Part shown: piece after piece, positions 19,631-30,019 of the stretch | Layout of the letters: each line of letters opens with the position of its first letter | Numbering within the stretch: the stretch's first letter is position 1 | Assembly: GCA_033032865.1 (NCBI GenBank) | Contig: JAWHQI010000099.1 | Coordinates: 1,993,001-2,057,000, forward strand | Length of the DNA: 64,000 nucleotides | Reading direction: 5' to 3' | From: Dactylorhiza incarnata | Taxonomy: Eukaryota; Streptophyta; Magnoliopsida; Asparagales; Orchidaceae | Translations under genes and position numbers: made by a program | Notes under the pieces: generated by a model | What the model saw: the letters and a program-made list of their open reading frames with translations, nothing else | Told to the model about the DNA's origin: nothing | Database searches by the model: none

Positions 19631-21866
19631 TGTTTCAAAAGTACTTAGCCTCGATGCTGGCCCGCTGACCAGGCTCCCACCTAGCTGGCAGGGCCGGGAA
19701 CCGCTCGATGGCAGGATGTTTCAAAAGTACTTAGCCTCGATGCTGGCCCGCTGACCAGGCTCCCACCTAGCTGGCAGGGCCGGGAACCGCTCGATGGTAG
19801 GATGTTTCAAAAGTACTTAGCCTCGATGCTGGCCCGCTGACCAGGCTCCCACCTAGCTGGCAGGGCCGGGAACCGCTCGATGGCAGGATGTTTCAAAAGT
19901 ACTTAGCCTCGATGCTGGCCCGCTGACCAGGCTCCCACCTAGCTGGCAGGGCCGGGAACCGCTCGATGGCAGGATGTTTCAAAAGTACTTAGCCTCGATG
20001 CTGGCCCGCTGACCAGGCTCCCACCTAGCTGGCAGGGCCGGGAACCGCTCGATGGTAGGATGTTTCAAAAGTACTTAGCCTCGATGCTGGCCCGCTGACC
20101 AGGCTCCCACCTAGCTGGCAGGGCCGGGAACCGCTCGATGGCAGGATGTTTCAAAAGTACTTAGCCTCGATGCTGGCCCGCTGACCAGGCTCCCACCTAG
20201 CTGGCAGGGCCGGGAACCGCTCGATGGCAGGATGTTTCAAAAGTACTTTGCCTCGATGCTGGCCCGCTGACCAGGCTCCCACCTAGCTGGCAGGGCCGGG
20301 AACCGCTCGATGGCAGGATGTTTCAAAAGTACTTAGCCTCGATGCTGGCCCGCTGACCAGGCTCCCACCTAGCTGGCAGGGCCGGGAACCGCTCGATGGC
20401 AGGATGTTTCAAAAGTACTTAGCCTCGATGCTGGCCCGCTGACCAGGCTCCCACCTAGCTGGCAGGGCCGGGAACCGCTCGATGGCAGGATGTTTCAAAA
20501 GTACTTAGCCTCGATGCTGGCCCGCTGACCAGGCTCCCACCTAGCTGGCAGGGCCGGGAACCGCTCGATGGTAGGATGTTTCAAAAGTACTTAGCCTCGA
20601 TGCTGGCCCGCTGACCAGGCTCCCACCTAGCTGGCAGGGCCGGGAACCGCTCGATGGTAGGATGTTTCAAAAGTACTTAGCCTCGATGCTGGCCCGCTGA
20701 CCAGGCTCCCACCTAGCTGGCAGGGCCGGGAACCGCTCGATGGCAGGATGTTTCAAAAGTACTTAGCCTCGATGCTGGCCCGCTGACCAGGCTCCCACCT
20801 AGCTGGCAGGGCCGGGAACCGCTCGATGGCAGGATGTTTCAAAAGTACTTAGCCTCGATGCTGGCCCGGTGACCAGGCTCCCACCTAGCTGGCAGGGCCG
20901 GGAACCGCTCGATGGCAGGATGTTTCAAAAGTACTTAGCCTCGATGCTGGCCCGCTGACCAGGCTCCCACCTAGCTGGCAGGGCCGGGAACCGCTCGACG
21001 GCAGGATGTTTCAAAAGTACTTAGCCTCGATGCTGGCCCGCTGACCAGGCTCCCACCTAGCTGGCAGGGCCGGGAACCGCTCGATGGCAGGATGTTTCAA
21101 AAGTACTTTGCCTCGATGCTGGCCCGCTGACCAGGCTCCCACCTAGCTGGCAGGGCCGGGAACCGCTCGATGGCAGGATGTTTCAAAAGTACTTAGCCTC
21201 GATGCTGGCCCGCTGACCAGGCTCCCACCTAGCTGGCAGGGCCGGGAACCGCTCGATGGAAGGACGTTTCAAAAGTACTTAGCCTCGATGCTGGCCCGCT
21301 GACCAGGCTCCCACCTAGCTGGCAGGGCCGGGAACCGCTCGATGGCAGGATGTTTCAAAAGTACTTAGCCTCGATGCTGGCCCGCTGACCAGGCTCCCAC
21401 CTAGCTGGCAGGGCCGGGAACCGCTCGATGACAGGATGTTTCAAAAGTACTTAGCCTCGATGCTGGCCCGCTGACCAGGCTCCCACCTAGCTGGCAGGGC
21501 CGGGAACCGCTCGATGGCAGGATGTTTCAAAAGTACTTTGCCTCGATGCTGGCCCGCTGACCAGGCTCCCACCTAGCTGGCAGGGCCGGGAACCGCTCGA
21601 TGGCAGGATGTTTCAAAAGTACTTAGCCTCGATGCTGGCCCGCTGACCAGGCTCCCACCTAGCTGGCAGGGCCGGGAACCGCTCGATGGCAGGATGTTTC
21701 AAAAGTACTTAGCCTCGATGCTGGCCCGCTGACCAGGCTCCCACCTAGCTGGCAGGGCCGGGAACCGCTCGATGGCAGGATGTTTCAAAAGTACTTAGCC
21801 TCGATGCTGGCCCGCTGACCAGGCTCCCACCTAGCTGGCAGGGCCGGGAACCGCTCGATGGCAGGA
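19631..21866 (+). repeat. Minisatellite, 26 copies of an 86-bp unit
   Basis: The phrase TGTTTCAAAAGTACTTAGCC recurs every 86 bp from 19631. 2236 bp is exactly 26 units. Copies differ at only a few sites (for example GATGGCAGG, GATGGTAGG or GATGGAAGG, and ACTTAGCC or ACTTTGCC). Within the unit GCTGGCCCG can pair with GCAGGGCCGGG. Confidence 0.97.
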
Positions 21867-21881
21867 TGTTTTTTGAAGTAT

Positions 21882-22190
21882 TGTTCCCCTTGGATGGTTC
21901 CGCTGACCGGGCTCTCACTAGACGGCAGGCCAGGTTGACCTCCTAGGTTGGATAAGAGATGTTCCCCTTGGATGGTTCCGCTGACCGGGCTCTCACTAGA
22001 CGGCAGGCCAGGTTGACCTCCTAGGTTGGATAAGTATTGTTCCCCTTGGATGGTTCCGCTGACCGGGCTCTCACTAGACGGCAGGCCAGGTTGACCTCCT
22101 AGGTTGGATAAGAGATGTTCCCCTTGGATGGTTCCGCTGACCGGGCTCTCACTAGACGGCAGGCCAGGTTGACCTCCTATGGAGGATAAG
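21882..22190 (+). repeat. Minisatellite, 4 copies of a 78-bp unit
   Basis: TGTTCCCCTTGGATGGTTCC starts at 21882, 21960, 22038 and 22116. Its centre (CCGCTGACCGGGCTCTCAC, then GGCAGGCCAGG) resembles the 86-bp unit (CCGCTGACCAGGCTCCCACC, then GGCAGGGCCGGG), so the arrays share an ancestor. Confidence 0.92.
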
Positions 22191-22475
22191 AGATGTCCTC
22201 CCCAATCCAGGCTCTCACTAGCTGGGTGACTCTCACTAGTAGAGCTCGCTCCTAGGAGTGTGTCGACCCGATGTCGACCACTAGTGGAGCTCGCTCCCGG
22301 AGACGCTCAGTCCCGAGCAGACTCCCTAGCCGGGCTCTCATTAGCCGGCAAGGTTGGAGGACCTCTTCGGAGAGGCTACATGTATTTTCCGAGATATCAC
22401 CGATAATCGGGTTCCCAGCGACACTCGTCGAATATGCAGGGTTGGACATTTCTTTCCGAGCGTGAGCCACGCTCG
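22191..22475. other. 3' untranslated region of the gag-only element
   Basis: Non-repetitive remnant with further diverged pieces of the same motif (CGGGCTCTCATTAGCCGGCA). It lacks coding potential. Confidence 0.4.
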
Positions 22476-22491
22476 AAAAGAGCGGGGATTG
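22476..22491 (+). other. Polypurine tract of the gag-only element
   Basis: AAAAGAGCGGGGATTG lies directly before the 3' LTR start at 22492. Confidence 0.75.
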
Positions 22492-23511
22492 TGTACAACC
22501 CCGATATTCGCCGAGTACTCCCAAGGATCCGGAGGAGGCAGTTTGGTAGCCTCGAACCTCGCAGAAAGAGCGGCAGGGGCGAAGAGGGGGAGGGGGTCTC
22601 GCCCCCCCTCTCGCCCAGGAGGTCGGGGCGGAGAGGGGGAGGGGGTCTCGCCCCCCCTCTCGCCCAGGAGGTCGGGGCGGAGAGGGGGAGGGGGTCTCGC
22701 CCCCCCTCTCGCCCAGGAGGTCGGGGCGGAGAGGGGGAGGGGGTCTCGCCCCCCCTCTCGCCCAGGAGGTCGGGGCGGAGAGGGGGAGGGGGTCTCGCCC
22801 CCCCTCTCGCCCAGGAGGTCGGGGCGGAGAGGGGGAGGGGGTCTCGCCCTCCCTCTCGCCCAGGAAGTAGGGGCGGAGAGGGGGAGGGGGTCTCGCCCCC
22901 CTCTCGCCCAGGAAGTAGGGGCGGAGAGGGGGGAGGGGGGTCTCGCCCCTCCCTCTCTCGCCCAGTAGGTAGGAGCAGAGAGGGGAGGGGCGGTTCGCCC
23001 CCACTCTCGCCCAGGGGAGGCCCCCCTCGTCCAGTTTACTATTCGCAGTCCAGTCTGGCTATTCGCAGTCCAGTGGTCTGCATTTAGCATTTCAGAATAG
23101 CGGGATTCAGCTATCTGCAGCCCAATTCAGGGGCATTTTGGTAATCTGGCTGACCAGTTTTTGGCTATTTGCAGCCCAACTTCAAAAATCCTATAAATAG
23201 GACCAAGGGGGCACCGTTTGGAGGGATCTCTCATCCTAGGCTAGCTCTCTCCTTCTCCCTCTCCCTCCCCAAGTCTCTTTAGGGGGTGAGGAGAGGCTCC
23301 AGTGGTGCCCAAGCTTAGTAGTGGCTTGGGAGGGGAAGTTCCAAGGGGACTTCCGGGTACGTGGCGGGACCTCCCCGCTAAGCCCTTGGTCCAGTTCTTA
23401 GTTCCGACACCTTCAACCTAGAGCTCTCCCTTGGGGGAAGTAAGGGTTGGTCGCCCCTCAGCCTCGTTGAGGGCCCCGAACTCCACAGAGACCGAGTAGT
23501 CGGTTTCAACA
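22492..23511 (+). repeat. 3' LTR of the gag-only element
   Basis: The same length as the 5' LTR (1020 bp), with the same hairpin array and TATA box. It is followed by the target duplication CTTTC. Confidence 0.93.
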
Positions 23512-23516
23512 CTTTC

Positions 23517-24050
23517 AATTTTATTTTATTTTTAAATATTTTTGGCAAAATATATGTTTTGCATTTGAATTTGCCTCTTTTTGTTTTAAATATTCATATA
23601 TGTAAAGGATCTCCGAATTCACTTGCATGCAAAAAAAATGGTATAATTTGAATAAGTGCAAAGTAGCAAAGTTGAAGGTAGCATTTATGAAATGTATTTT
23701 GTTATGTTCGATCAGTCATGATGTATGTATAAAATAAATGTTATTAACATGTATTAGCAAAGTAAGTGCTTGTGATTGCTCATTGTCATAGATAAAAGAT
23801 TTCTTATACTTAGAGACATGCGAAAACAATTCTTTAGTACTGTATGAAAGTGTCATTTTTGATAACTGAACATTGAACATCATAAGCATGTGTTAAGCTA
23901 TTGTTAGGGAAAATAACACATGAAGAAGCATTTATGCCAGATTAAAAAAAATTTCCCTTATGAACATTTATAGAAACAGGTAATGAAGAAGCTAGGGAAA
24001 AATAGGTATTTAATTTTTTTGGGAGCTGTCGGATTTCCGATAGCTAGATG
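23517..24050. other. Sirevirus-like 3' region upstream of the antisense ORF
   Basis: AT-rich sequence with no ORF. It continues the region interrupted at 16816. Confidence 0.4.
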
Positions 24051-24180
24051 TCGCCATCCGATAGCTCGGAAAAGATAAAAGGATGCGTTTCGTCATTTGA
24101 CTGACACCTCACTTCAGTTTTAGGCAAAATTCCGAGATCTAGAGCTCCAGGTGACGGAAAACTTCAGATCTAAGGTGAGA
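24029..24180 (+). promoter_or_regulatory. Predicted promoter and 5' exon of the antisense ORF
   Basis: The dyad motifs GCTGTCGGATTTCCGATAGC and GTCGCCATCCGATAGCTC (24033-24068) sit just before GATAAAAGG, a weak TATA-like box near 24074. About 100 bp on, AAG|GTGAGA at 24172-24180 is a good splice donor. This is inference from sequence only. Confidence 0.4.
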
Positions 24181-24714
24181 TATGTGGATTTTTAAGTTTT
24201 GTTTAAAATTTCTCCAATAGTTTTGTGATTTTGATAATCCTCTTGGTTTTCATGGAGTTTTGTGAAGATAATTTGTAGAATGTTTAGGAGATCTAGACAT
24301 TTTAGATCTTGGTGTTTATAAGAGATTTAGATCATGTGATTTTGAAGTAAAATTAGAAATTTTTGTTGTATTTTTGTGTTGAAACATGATTTTCCTTTCT
24401 TACTTGTTGTTTGTGTGGAGATCTAGAAGTTTATAGGTATCAGCTTTATAGGAAAAAGATGATGACAAAAAATTTTTTTTTGAAGTGTTATAGGAAGAAG
24501 ATGATGAATATTGATTTTCACCAAAATTTTGATTTTTCAAAAATTATATAAATGTTGAAGAATATTTTCTGTGTGAAAACTGTGTTGATTTGTGATAGAA
24601 AGATTTTTTGTGAAAAAAAATTTCGGAAGCATAAACTTTTAGCTATCGGATATCCGACAGGTCCATTTTGTTGTTGTTTGTTTTTTAAAAAAAAAAATTT
24701 TATGTCTCATGCAG
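24175..24714 (+). other. Predicted 540-nt 5'UTR intron of the antisense ORF
   Basis: Donor AAG|GTGAGA and acceptor TCTCATGCAG|ATATGTC bracket a T-rich, stop-filled segment, typical of a plant intron. The acceptor lies two bases before the ATG chosen as the start. Another dyad motif (GCTATCGGATATCCGACAG) lies within it at about 24643-24661. Confidence 0.5.
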
Positions 24715-24716
24715 AT

Positions 24717-25880
24717 ATGTCTTCCAGTTGGAGATCGAGAAGGGGTGAGACAGGAGACGCTCATTCTTCTTATCAAAGTTTCCCGGGCATAGAAAAGGCC
24801 CAAATCGGAATTTCAAAAGTCGTGGAATTTGATCTCCCCCGGCATGAAAGAGTCTATTATATGCTTGCTGAGGCAGGTATACTCTCGGTCATTATCCAAG
24901 ACATTTTCTCCTCCTTTTTAGTCCGAGAATTTTATAATCATCTTGAGGATCCGTCATATACCGATTTGAATGGAGGAGTTAGATCCAAAATTAAAGGCCA
25001 ATATGTGGAGATCACTCCATTTGATTTAAGAAGTGAATTTGGAATAATGGAGAGTGAGAATGTGTTGGACATAGTGAAAAATTATAGACTTGAGAGAGAT
25101 TGGACCCTAATGAATATGTCTTTGCATGGAAATTCCACAAAAAACCTTATAACCACTATGACGACATTGACAGACGATGCTCGTCTTGTTCAAGATATAC
25201 TAAGGCACACGATTATGTTGAAGTCCGGTGATACTCATAGTATTACGGCTCAACTTAGTCTTGTGACTTATTTTATAGTGGAGAAGGAGTTATTTGATGT
25301 GGTCGATCTTCTTTTATCTATGATTCGTTATACATATCGCCTCAAAAATCCGGAGTGGAAAAAGGCACACACCCTCCCTTTGGGTGCGATTATCCAGCAT
25401 ATCCTATTCCAGAAATACGCATGGATCTATCAAAATTTTTATCTTGGAGATTGTTTCCCGGAGATATATCAAACGGCGACTATAGGTACGAAAAATCAAA
25501 GGAAGCCGTCTACTACGGAAATGAGAGAGCCTCATATTGCACGTGGAGGGTCTATGCGGGAGGCACTCGACTCGTCCCAAACAAAGTTGGATAGACATAT
25601 AGATGATTTTCAAGAGCATAGAAGGTCTTTTGAAGAACACAAGGTGGAGGTGAAGAAGGATCGTACACGGATGCAGAAGTTTATGAAATTCCTTGTAAAA
25701 GGACTTAAATTAAAGCCTACGCCTTCTGAAGTCGCGGAATGGGAAGTGCCGGCGGACGAGGAGCCGCGTCGCCAATCGGTTAGTCAGGCTTGGCGGAGGA
25801 AGACAGTGATAAGGAGATCAGATTATGATATTCCAGAAAGTAGTGGAGCAGGCAGTAGAAATGATGAGGATTCGGAGTGA
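24717..25880 (+). CDS. Antisense extra ORF of the Sirevirus-like element; plant transposon-protein-like
   Basis: This is an intact 387-residue frame in a decayed retrotransposon, running opposite to gag-pol in the place where extra ORFs of Sireviruses occur. The start ATG 24717 (MSSSWRSRRGETGD) follows a predicted splice acceptor; the frame is open further upstream to 24552, but that part lies in the likely intron. Residues about 65-110 (FLVREFYNHLEDPSYTDLNG, then VRSKIKGQYVEITPFDLRSEFGI) resemble the family called putative plant transposon protein (Transposase_32 in Pfam, from memory). Residues about 290-335 are a charged probable coiled coil, and the basic tail ends in acidic residues. No DDE catalytic motif is evident. 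It may be a DNA-binding or gag-like protein. Function unknown. Confidence 0.7.
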   Translation: MSSSWRSRRGETGDAHSSYQSFPGIEKAQIGISKVVEFDLPRHERVYYMLAEAGILSVIIQDIFSSFLVREFYNHLEDPSYTDLNGGVRSKIKGQYVEITPFDLRSEFGIMESENVLDIVKNYRLERDWTLMNMSLHGNSTKNLITTMTTLTDDARLVQDILRHTIMLKSGDTHSITAQLSLVTYFIVEKELFDVVDLLLSMIRYTYRLKNPEWKKAHTLPLGAIIQHILFQKYAWIYQNFYLGDCFPEIYQTATIGTKNQRKPSTTEMREPHIARGGSMREALDSSQTKLDRHIDDFQEHRRSFEEHKVEVKKDRTRMQKFMKFLVKGLKLKPTPSEVAEWEVPADEEPRRQSVSQAWRRKTVIRRSDYDIPESSGAGSRNDEDSE

Positions 25881-25891
25881 AAAAGACTCCT

Positions 25892-25945
25892 AGGAGCTAT
25901 CGCCATCCGACATCTTACTGTCGCCATCCGACAGCTGCCCAGCCC
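25892..25945. repeat. Dyad motifs after the antisense ORF
   Basis: GAGCTATCGCCATCCGACA and CTGTCGCCATCCGACAGCTG follow the stop codon by about 12 bp. They are the same motif type as in the LTRs and before the ORF. Confidence 0.6.
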
Positions 25946-26141
25946 AGATCTTTCTTCAATTTTTGTGAATTTCTTTTATGAGATATTTTAAGTACCTTTT
26001 TGTTAAAGTGCTGTAATAATTTTTAAGATTTGGACATGTTATATGTTGGTGAATGTCTATGTTAAGATTTAGTTTTTTTTTTTAATGTAAGGCTATTTTG
26101 ATGTTTTTTTTTAATTTTATAGATAATAAGTAGTGATATAA

Positions 26142-27618
26142 TCAGTGTGAAATGTCTAGGATTCCCAATTCTAGCCTAAGCATAGAGAAACGGGAATCCG
26201 GTAACGGTTTAGTGAATATATCCGCTAGTTGTGAATTCGTTCCTATGAAGTTGATTTTTACATTACCCTTTTTAATATGATCCCTTATAAAATGATGTCG
26301 GACATCTATATGCTTAGATCTAGAGTGTAATACGGGATTATTAGTTAAGTCTATAACACTTTTATTATCACACTTTAATTCTACACTACTTTGTTGCATG
26401 CCAAAGTCTTCTAATGTTTGTGACATCCAAAGAGCTTGAGCACAACAACTACCTAGTGCAATATATTCGGCCTCGGTAGTAGAGAGGGCAACAGAATTCT
26501 GTTTCCTACTCGACCAAGAAATAAGTGAAGGGCCGATAAAATGACAAGTGCCACTAGTGTTTTTCCTATCTAAAGAACATCCCGCATAATCTGAATCTGA
26601 AAAGCCATGTAAAATAAAGGAATCATTATGAGGATACCATAATCCTAATTTAGATGTTCCTATAAGATATCGAAAGATGCGTTTCACCGCTTTTAAATGT
26701 GACTCTTTAGGATTAGCCTGAAATCTAGCACATAAACAAACGGCAAACATAATGTCAGGTCTAGATGCGGTTAAATATAATAAAGATCCTATCATGCTTC
26801 TATAAAGGGTTTGGTCAATTGAAACTCCACTTTCATCTTTTCCTAATTTTAGTGAAGCACTCATAGGAGTGTTTGCATGCTTAAGATTTTCAAATCCAAA
26901 TCTTTTTAACATATCATGAATATATTTGGATTGACATATAAAAATACCATCATGTTTTTGTGTAATTTGAAAACCTAGAAAATATAAAAGTTCTCCTACC
27001 ATGCTCATTTCAAATTCATTTTTCATAATTTGAACTACTTCATTACACAACTCTTCATTAGTGACTCCAAAATTAATATCATCAACATAAATTTGCAAAA
27101 TAACTAAATCATGATCAATTTGCTTAATGAAGAGTGTAGAATCCGCACTTCCTATTTTATAATCGTGCTTTAATAAATATTGAGTTAATCGATCATACCA
27201 AGCACGAGACGCTTGTTTTAATTCATAAAGCGCTTTATCTAATTTATAAACATAATTTGGATATTTCTCATTTATAAAGCCAGAGGGTTGTTCTATATAA
27301 ACCTCTTCTTTTATATACCCGTTTAAAAATGCGGTTTTGACATCCATTTGATACAATTTAAATCTTTTAAAACAAGCAAATGCAAACTATCCTTACCGCT
27401 TCTAATCTTGCTACGGGTGCAAAAGTTTCATCAAAATCTACCCCTTCAATCGGTGCATAACTTTTTGCAACTAATCTGGCTTTATTTCTAATAATTCTAG
27501 ATTCATTATCCAATTTATTTTTAAAAATCCACTTAACTCCAACGACAGGACGATTTTTGGGTCGTTCTATAAGATTCCAAACCTTATTACGTTCAAATTG
27601 ATTAAGTTCTTCATTCAT
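26142..27618 (-). pseudogene. Copia reverse transcriptase and RNase H, broken by a frameshift
   Basis: The upstream piece (27618-27367) reads [20 protein letters not shown] and [10 protein letters not shown]. The main piece (27356-26142, 404 residues) starts YQMDVKTAFLNGYIKEEVYI. It keeps the catalytic box YVDDINFG, then RNase H text (LSTTEAEYIALGSC, then KCDNKSVIDLTNNP, HIDVRHHFIRDH and ADIFTKPLP). The two pieces are in different frames, separated near 27360. The catalytic residues I can check are intact, so decay is moderate. It normally copies element RNA into DNA in the particle. Confidence 0.9.
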
Positions 27619-28062
27619 AGCTAAAAATCAAAATTCATCATTTAAAGCGGTGGAAACATATTTTGGTTCTATTTCAGAGACAAAGCAAAGGTTTGAGAAT
27701 AAGACATGTAACGATGAACGAGTACTAACCCCTTTTTGCGGATCTCCAATGATAAGCTCCTTTGGATGATCCTTTGAAAATCTCAATTCACTTGGAGACA
27801 CATATTCTTCTCTTTCTTCTTCTTCTCTTTCTCCTTCTCTTTCTTCTTCTTTTTCTTCTTCATTTTCTCCAAGTTCTTCATCATCATTCTCCCCCGAAGG
27901 AAGGGGTTCATCTTCTTTTCCTGTAATTTTCTTTTCTACACATGAAGCAAACTCATCAAACCTAACATGAATAGATTCTTCAACTATTTTTGTTCTTTTA
28001 TTAAAAATCCTATAAGCTTTACTAGTTGAAGAATAGCCAATAAAAATACCTTCATCACATTT
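27619..28062 (-). pseudogene. Linker between integrase and reverse transcriptase
   Basis: The minus strand encodes a glutamate-rich stretch (GAAGAAGAAAAAG-type repeats near 27800-27890) typical of copia polyproteins here, with a stop near 28063. Confidence 0.5.
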
Positions 28063-29127
28063 TTAATCAAATTTTCCTAAGGAATCTTTAGAATTCAAAA
28101 TAAAACATTTACAACCAAAAACTTTGAAATAAGAAACATTTGGTTTTTTATTAAAAATTAATTCATAAGGAGTTAATTTTAAAATAGGGCGAAGCATTAC
28201 TCTATTAATTACATAACATGTCGTACTAACCGCTTCAGCCCAAAAAGATTTTGGTAATTTAAATTCAGATAGCATCGTACGGGCTAACTCTTGAAGAGTT
28301 CTATTTTTCCTCTCCACTACACCATTTTGCTGTGGTGTGCCTGGAGCGGAAAATTCATGTTTAATTCCTAACTCCGTACAAAGAGAAATAAACTTTTCAT
28401 TTTCAAATTCTCCTCCATGATCTGATCGTATGCGTTTAATTTTTAACTCTAATTCATTTTGAATACGCAAACATAATTTTGAAAATTCTGAAAATGCATC
28501 GGATTTGGAGGTTAGAAATAAAGTCTAACAAAAACGAGAATAATCATCAATCAATACAAATGTATATTTTCTACCTCCTAAGCTAGAAATTCCAATTGGC
28601 CCAAATAAATCCATATGTATTAATTGAAGTGGCCTAGTGGTAGAAATAATATTTTTACTTTTGAAAGATGATTTTGAAAATTTTCCTTTTTGGCAAGGCA
28701 CACATAATGAAGAAGATAAATTTTCATTTAACAATGGTAAACCTTTAATTAATTTATCTTTTGAAAGTTTTGTAATTAACTTGGCACTAGTATGTCCAAG
28801 TCGCTTATGCCATAATTCTAATTCATCATTTTTTGATAAAAAATATTTTAAAGTAGAATTTGAAAAATCAAGAAATTTAATCATATATACATTATGACAT
28901 CTAGGTGCGGTAAAAACAATTTCTTTTGTTTTAGAATTAATAATTTTGCACAAATTTGTAGAAGATTCAAATAAAACATCTAAACCCTTATCACATAATT
29001 GACTAATAGAAATTAAATTATGTTTTAATCCTTCTACAAATAAGACATTTGAAATTGAAAAATTTTTGTTACCCACAACTCCGATGCCGATGATTTTTTC
29101 CTTTTCCATTATCTCTGAATGTAACAA
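28063..29127 (-). pseudogene. Copia GAG-pre-integrase and integrase, interrupted
   Basis: The piece 29127-28525 has the zinc-binding HHCC region (LWHKRLGHTSAKL, then LCVPCQKGKFSKS) and the first catalytic Asp (FVLIDDYSRF). The piece 28470-28063 has the second Asp and the Glu (RIRSDHGGEFEN, then GTPQQNGVVERKNRTL). A break near 28500 separates them. Integrase inserts the DNA copy. Confidence 0.85.
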
Positions 29128-29320
29128 CTCCTCCTTTTTTCATCTCCAGGCTAAGGAACTTCTCTTTATTGCCCGTCATGTGCTTTGAACAACCCGAGTC
29201 CAAGTACCACACGTCTTCTTTGTCCTTAGCCTGCCAACACACCTAGAAAGAAGAGGTGAGTAAAGATCTGGTTACCCAAGTGGTTCCACCCATAGTATAG
29301 GTAGAAGCCTTAGGCACCTA
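29128..29320 (-). pseudogene. Copia protease region
   Basis: The minus strand reads WYLDSGCSKHMTGNKEKFL around 29150-29205, the aspartic protease active-site text (DSG), joined to the frame below by a frameshift near 29130. Confidence 0.65.
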
Positions 29321-30019
29321 GATTTGTTTAATTTTACTTTTTCCTTTCCTCCAGCAAGAGTCCGTAGTGTGACCAAATCTATTGCATTTGACACATGTAA
29401 TGTATTGAGAAGAATATAACTTTTTTGGACTTTTGCTGGATGAGGATGCAGTATTTGACAATTTAGTCACTTCAGAATTTTTAAAAATAGAATTTCTGGA
29501 CTTTTCTCTGTCGCCGGGCGATAGCTTCCTGACGTGTATCCGAGTCCAAACATTCCAGATCCATGGCATTGGTATCCTAAGATCATATCCAGTGATCTTC
29601 GGCCCATTCCAAATTTTTTCATGGCTAGCGTTAAGTCATGAATCTGGTTTCTCATTTCTGTATTTTCGGATACTAGATTTACACATCTACGTTAAAAAGA
29701 TTTCTTTCCCTCATGGACTTTGGAAATTGAAGATTTCAGATCTCTCTCTAAAATCTCATTCTTTTTTGTAAGAATTGTTATTGTAGAATGAGATTTGGAA
29801 AGAGATTCTTCAAGTTCTTTAATTCTTCCCCAAAAGTGGTCACACTCTTGGCAAAAAATTTCTCTTTTTCCAATAGTCTTAATTTCATTAAACAATTTTT
29901 TGTTTTCTTTAAGCAAAATTTCATTTTCAGATTTAAGAAGATCATTATCTTTTAAACTCTTTTCAAAAATTTGCAAGTTTTTAAAAATTCAGAAAATAAT
30001 TCATCGTAGGTTGGAGGAG
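29321..30019 (-). pseudogene. Gag C-terminal part, frames broken
   Basis: It includes a coiled-coil-like segment (29976-29692, lysine and glutamate rich) and a second CCHC knuckle (CVKCNRFGHTTDSC at about 29400). Two knuckles are usual for Sirevirus gag. Confidence 0.65.

Larger units (their letters stand above)
16817..23511 (+). mobile_element. Gag-only LTR retrotransposon (TR-GAG type), intact, rich in minisatellites
   Basis: Two 1020-bp LTRs (16817-17836 and 22492-23511) start TGTACAACCCCG and end GGTTTCAACA. I noticed no difference between them by eye. A perfect duplication CTTTC lies at 16812-16816 and 23512-23516. Inside are a primer-site candidate, one gag ORF, a 26-copy 86-bp array, a 4-copy 78-bp array and a purine tract. 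There is no protease, reverse transcriptase or integrase, so movement would depend on enzymes from another element. Near-identical LTRs indicate a recent insertion, into the already resident Sirevirus-like element. Confidence 0.93.

Noticed and set aside
19631..22190. Regular repeats resembling a CRISPR array
   Set aside because: Units are head to tail without unique spacers, in plant DNA inside a retroelement.
24552..24716. N-terminal extension of the antisense ORF
   Set aside because: AT-rich, Lys/Phe/Cys-rich translation inside a likely intron. A good splice acceptor precedes the ATG at 24717.
25355..25640. Small ORFs in other frames within the antisense ORF
   Set aside because: Shadows of the 24717-25880 frame.
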